In this document: positions 59,552 through 64,000 of the stretch, one piece after another
How the letters are laid out: each line of letters begins with the position of its first letter
How positions within the stretch are numbered: position 1 is the stretch's first letter
Assembly: GCA_038025085.1 (NCBI GenBank)
Contig: CM076144.1
Location: forward strand, 46,478,001-46,542,000
Source: Tetragonia tetragonoides
Lineage: Eukaryota > Streptophyta > Magnoliopsida > Caryophyllales > Aizoaceae
Length of the DNA stretch: 64,000 bases
Reading direction: 5' to 3'
Made by a program: the position numbers and the translations under genes
Notes under the pieces: generated by a model
Told to the model about the DNA's origin: nothing
The model's input: only the letters and a program-made list of their open reading frames with translations
Databases searched by the model: none

Positions 59552-62500
59552 TCAACCACTGTAGTGCACTTTCTGATTCTGCGAGCTCTGGCCTGGCTGA
59601 GAAGGCTGCTGCTGTGGCTGCTGCTGCTGGGCATGCTGCAAATTCAACGGCTGTGTGTTGTAGTGTGTGAAGGGCTGTGAGTACAGAGGATTCATCAAAC
59701 CCTGCAACAATTACCCACTCTTAAATAGGGAAACACAAAAGATTAATGAACCCTATGACATAAAACGTTGAATAGTTTGAGGCAGATAAAAGGAACACAG
59801 TATTTGTCCGTTTTTGACAAAAAAATTGATGGAGATTCAGCTCCCACTCCATAGACATATTAGTTAGGACTACAAGTCATTCAGGTTTGAAAAAACGATA
59901 TATACTACATGCATTTTGGTACAGATATCTTCAAAAGACTTATGTGAATTTATTTTGAGAAATACAACACCTGTGATTGAAGATGATTTGCATTTGCCAT
60001 CCCAAAATGGCCCTGCGAATTATCTTCCTGAGATGGGTCATTGAAGCCAACTTGAGTGAACAGACCTTGTGATCCATGAGCCATATAGTCCTGTAAGATA
60101 CAAATCTACAAATAAGAACACAAAACAAGCAAAAAAAAATCAGGACAGGAGTCTAAGAGTACTAATTAGACCTGAGACATGAAATCATTTCCACTGCCAA
60201 AACGAGAATATCCGGCTTGAGAATTCTGGTTCACGAAGGTCCCCGGAAACCCAGATTGTGCTCCTTGTGTGGCATAGTCAACAGAATATCCACTTTGAGA
60301 CGCCTGTCCCCAAGCCAAGAAAAAGCAACACAAGCAAACCGCATAAGAAAATATAGTAATTTAATCACTGCAATGAGTAACACTTATTAGGGAGGGAATA
60401 GCATTAGGAAGCAGCCACATTACCCATTCCAAATCATTAACACCATTTTGGAGACAAGAAAGACAAATAACCAGTACAGAAATATGCTACCTATCAACCT
60501 TTATCAGATAGGTTAAGTGACATCAATGAATCACATATACAGAGGACATAAATCGTTACACAGTTGTGAGTTTCTATGCCCTGTATGAACGTCTCTAAAG
60601 ATTGTCCCCTAAAGCCAAATACAAGGTAATTATACTAAGGACATAAAGAGAATGAAACCCAATGAAGATGAGACCAATTGTACCTGTGTTGAAAACTCTC
60701 CAATATTGTAAGGAACATGTGAACCCTGACTCTTGAAATCATCACCCAAGAAGTCCTAGTGAAACAGTCATAGGAATTAGCATAACAAATGAAGTGTGGA
60801 CTGATCATGAGTAGCAAGCAATCGTAAAATAGTATTACCTGTGACATGCCCCCCATTGAAAACCCATCACGGAAAGATTGGCTAGGCCCTTGAACAGGCA
60901 TCTGTTGTATGACAAACACAAGCTCAACATAAACAAGATGGTAAAACTCAAAGGACACATTGTAAAGAAACAATCAGAAGAAAATACTAACGTTGGAGAC
61001 AAATCCAGGTTGGGACAATGGACCACCAACAGACGACTGGCTGTTCGGATTTTCCAAAGGAAAGTTAAAACTAGGCCCAAGGTTTCCAACAGGTTGCTGT
61101 GAACCCTGATGGTGAGGAAGGTGACTGCCAATTGGAGCAGCACTGCCACGGCCTGTACCAAAGCCACGGCTTCCAGGCTGAGGGACTTGGGGAACAGCTC
61201 CAATAGGACCATGTACAGTTCCTCGACTAGGAATAGCATATGGCTGAGAAGGTGGAGCACCATGATAAGGAGCAAGAGGAACTTGAGGCATGGGATATCC
61301 AGCAGGATGGACTCCTGGCTTGTGAGTACCATTGGGTGGACCTGGCATATAACCTGAAAGTAACGTGTTCGAAATATGAAATACAATGCTCGAGTTAAGA
61401 AACCACAAAGAATTTCATGTTTTTGAGGCTGTAAAGTTCAAGTAATACAGGATCTCAAAAAGAGGTGATAAATACTTTAACAAAGCAAAACACTCAACAC
61501 ACCTCTAGCACGACTGCCTCTTCTATCAGCATTTGAACCACTCGTCGACACTGGAGAAAAGTTATCATTAGGCACAATACCAGCTGCCGCACCATAGAAA
61601 AGTCTGCGATCATTGTAGATCTGTATGGTGGTTACAAACTTATCAGTCATGTATTAATAAGACAAATGGACCATTCCCGCTAGGTGGGAAGAATATAAAA
61701 ACAAGTAAAGAGAGATAAAACTTATCCACTCATAGGATCAGTACCTTTTTGGGCTTCTGGAATTGAACCATACTTTGCTTTAAGTTATTGAGAGGTCCTT
61801 CCACCAAGCACTCATGCTCCTAATCATACACGTAGAAGGGAAGAAGTAAGCTTAAGCAAATATGATGACATTGTCCATGAAATACTAAAAACTACAGTTG
61901 AACTAGCCTCAGCAGTTTTAGAAGTGGCCATATGGCTCCGAAGGACAAGAAAGAACATCTTGGTATTTTTGCGGAGGGTTTGGGGAAAATATCTCATTTT
62001 GCTAAACCAGCAATTTTCCGCCTCCAGACAGGATCCCGTCTCAGAAGCAAAGAACATTGAGCATTACAGGCACTAGTTATAGACATACCTTGTAATGTGT
62101 CAACAAACTATTCCAGAGCGGCTGCTTGCTCAGAACTTTGGGATTCCCCAAGATAACAATACCATAACGGGCACGAGTCAAAGCAACATTGAGCCTCCGA
62201 GGATCATTAAGGAACCCGATACCCTGAACAAAAATCGAATAGAGCAGTCAATCTACAGAAAGCTAAATACATGCTAAAACATAAAGACGGCTAGGAGAGG
62301 GAATCTTAAATGATAACATCCAATAATGGGATGTCAGTGACCTTTTTTGTGAGTTAAGGAGGAGCATGTGTTTGATCTATGGGTAACCATAAAATTAAAA
62401 TATGTATAACATCTGAAGAACTCAGATAAGTATATATGATAACCTCATCAGAATAACTCTACCCATCTAAATATAAAGTGCCAAATCATTTGATAAATAA

Positions 62501-63918
62501 AGAAATTCCACGGGAAGGAATTCAAGGACAACTGACCAACCTGATGCTCATTACTCCTAACACAAGACAAAATGATGTAATCCTTTTCTCTGCCTTGGAA
62601 TGAATCAACACTGGCCACCTATGAAGAAAAACAGAATTTTTTTTCAAATATGGGATAACTGTGCCTACAATCCAACCAACACAAAACAGTTTGAAGAAGC
62701 ACTTCCAAGACATCTACCTCAATTTCCTTGTAAAGTTGCTGCCTGAGGGCACCATTTCTTGACATATAATTCACAATGTACGCTCTCTGCCCCTCATAAG
62801 GTGTTATTACCCCAATCTACAAGCATCAAGTTGAACAAATTACAAGGCTATTAATTTTTGATACATAGAGAAACTTCGCAAAATCACACGGAAAAAAAAT
62901 GGCGTTCCAAGAAGAAATTCAAAAATAAAGATCATTTGGACAGAACGGGAACACAACATACCTGGCTAGGGATCACACCACTCCTTAAGAAAGTAGTTAC
63001 TAGTTTCTCAACATTTGCAGCCTCAGTACGGTTCAAATACGAAGTTCCACTGGCGCTTAGCTCCTCTTGTCCCATCTGGAAATCAAATTAATTAAAGAAA
63101 AGATTATTATTAAACAAAAATACAACTCAGAAGATCAATACTCAATGCAGATAGACATACACAAAACCATAAATTTAATCAAATAAAATGTGCTACATAG
63201 GGAAGGGAAGGTAAACACATGTACAAATAACATAACTTGAAACAAAATTTCAGACACATTCACATACCTGGACATAAAAGAACATGGGACGATTTGGAAC
63301 AGGCCATGGAAAATCAATGCCTGTTGATTGTCTTTCATTAATTGTCACACCATTTTGAAGGGTACCCTCATAAAAGCTATTGGAAGGAAATTCTGAAAGT
63401 GCTGGATGCATACGATATTGTACCTGATGTTTGAGCAAAACATATCAACCACATTACTTATTTTAGAAAGAACTAGAAGCAGCAATCACAAGTGACTACA
63501 TTCTCATCCTATTTATTAACATTGTCAGATGAGACAGTGGTTATAAATAAGCAATTGAATGTTGACAAATTCTCTGATAAGATAAACAGAGGAGGGAATA
63601 CCACACCTGCAACCTTATTGGTTTCACACCAAGCAACACAAGGCGTTCAAAAAGCGACTGGGCAAGTCCAGCTCGAGCAGCTTTCTTGCACATTATCACT
63701 GGACCAAGCTGACAGTGGTCACCAACAAGAACAACCTGAAAGCGTAATATGTTTGGAATTTAAACAAGCAACACTTATGCAAGAAATCAAACTGAAAAAT
63801 CAATGACACAATTGGCATAAATACACCGCATGCAATTGAAACACACCTGCTTCGCCCCAAGTACCAGTGGAATAAGACACTCGGGTTCTGTTGCTTGAGT
63901 AGACTCATCAATGAGTAC
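59552..63918 (-). CDS. UPF1: Regulator of nonsense transcripts 1 (UPF1 RNA helicase), C-terminal 624 residues
   Basis: UPF1 is the SF1 RNA helicase that selects transcripts for nonsense-mediated decay in the cytoplasm. Fifteen coding exons, 5' to 3': 63918-63847, 63735-63607, 63423-63268, 63075-62962, 62816-62718, 62618-62541, 62223-62089, 61819-61745, 61620-61503, 61353-60992, 60901-60839, 60755-60684, 60303-60172, 60090-59971, 59701-59552. All phases fit. Helicase motif [15 protein letters not shown], motif [24 protein letters not shown], motif [15 protein letters not shown] and motif [15 protein letters not shown] are present. The tail is rich in Gln and in SQ/TQ dipeptides (for example FKSQG, FSTQ, NDFMSQ, QSQ), the kinase sites of this family, and ends NQKVHYSG. 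The N-terminal Cys/His domain and helicase motif I lie beyond the right edge. No lesion seen. Confidence 0.95.
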
Positions 63919-64000
63919 CTAATGATAACCACCATTGAATAACCACTTAGATTACAAACTTCTCATAAAAACCAGCAAGCCCCAACTACCACATTCATAC
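63919..64000 (-). other. UPF1 intron running off the right edge
   Basis: Ends in the acceptor ATCATTAG before the motif II exon. No further exon in the window. Confidence 0.7.

Noticed and set aside
1..64000. CRISPR array or bacterial-type operon
   Set aside because: The repeats are satellites, microsatellites and transposons. All convincing genes are intron-bearing plant genes, apart from the intronless NLR.

Overview
The window is nuclear DNA of a flowering plant. The genes are split by short AT-rich introns with GT..AG borders, and the spaces between them hold plant-type Helitrons, hAT and Stowaway elements, L1 and RTE LINEs and tRNA-derived SINEs. I cannot name the species. A eudicot is most likely, because four neighbouring genes (UPF1, a glycine-rich membrane protein, ATP synthase delta' and LON2) appear to lie in the same order as Arabidopsis At5g47010 to At5g47040. 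That comparison is from memory.

Layout. At 1.25-1.45 kb, minus strand, is the first coding exon of a small Cys-motif protein whose other exons lie to the left or went unrecognised. From 2.2 to 9.1 kb there is no convincing gene: a foldback element nested in Helitron-like repeats, further inverted-repeat elements, and a Stowaway MITE nested in another MITE. From 9.43 to 28.93 kb, plus strand, lies the peroxisomal Lon protease gene LON2, spread over 17 exons. It looks dead here. A 5.3-kb insertion carrying hAT-type ends and a complete CC-NBS-LRR gene on the opposite strand sits one codon before the exon 1 donor. Exon 9 has an in-frame stop and exon 13 lacks one base. The LON2 introns hold a dispersed 5S rRNA sequence, a ~306-bp tandem repeat array, SINEs and LINE tails.

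From 31.38 to 34.78 kb, minus strand, is the two-exon gene for the mitochondrial ATP synthase delta' subunit, converging on LON2. From 36.85 to 57.3 kb, minus strand, is a 22-coding-exon gene for a ~1452-residue secreted or membrane glycine-rich protein. It is fully open and its introns hold several LINE insertions, two of them with clear target-site duplications. From 59.55 kb to the right edge, minus strand, are the last 15 coding exons of UPF1, the helicase of nonsense-mediated decay.

The genes do not form an operon-like unit. They are housekeeping genes of different compartments (peroxisome, mitochondrion, membrane, cytosol) kept together by conserved gene order. The glycine-rich gene and UPF1 give over 6 kb of coding sequence with no disabling error. 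This makes base-calling error a poor explanation for the LON2 lesions and suggests that another functional LON2 copy exists, for example a homeolog in a polyploid.
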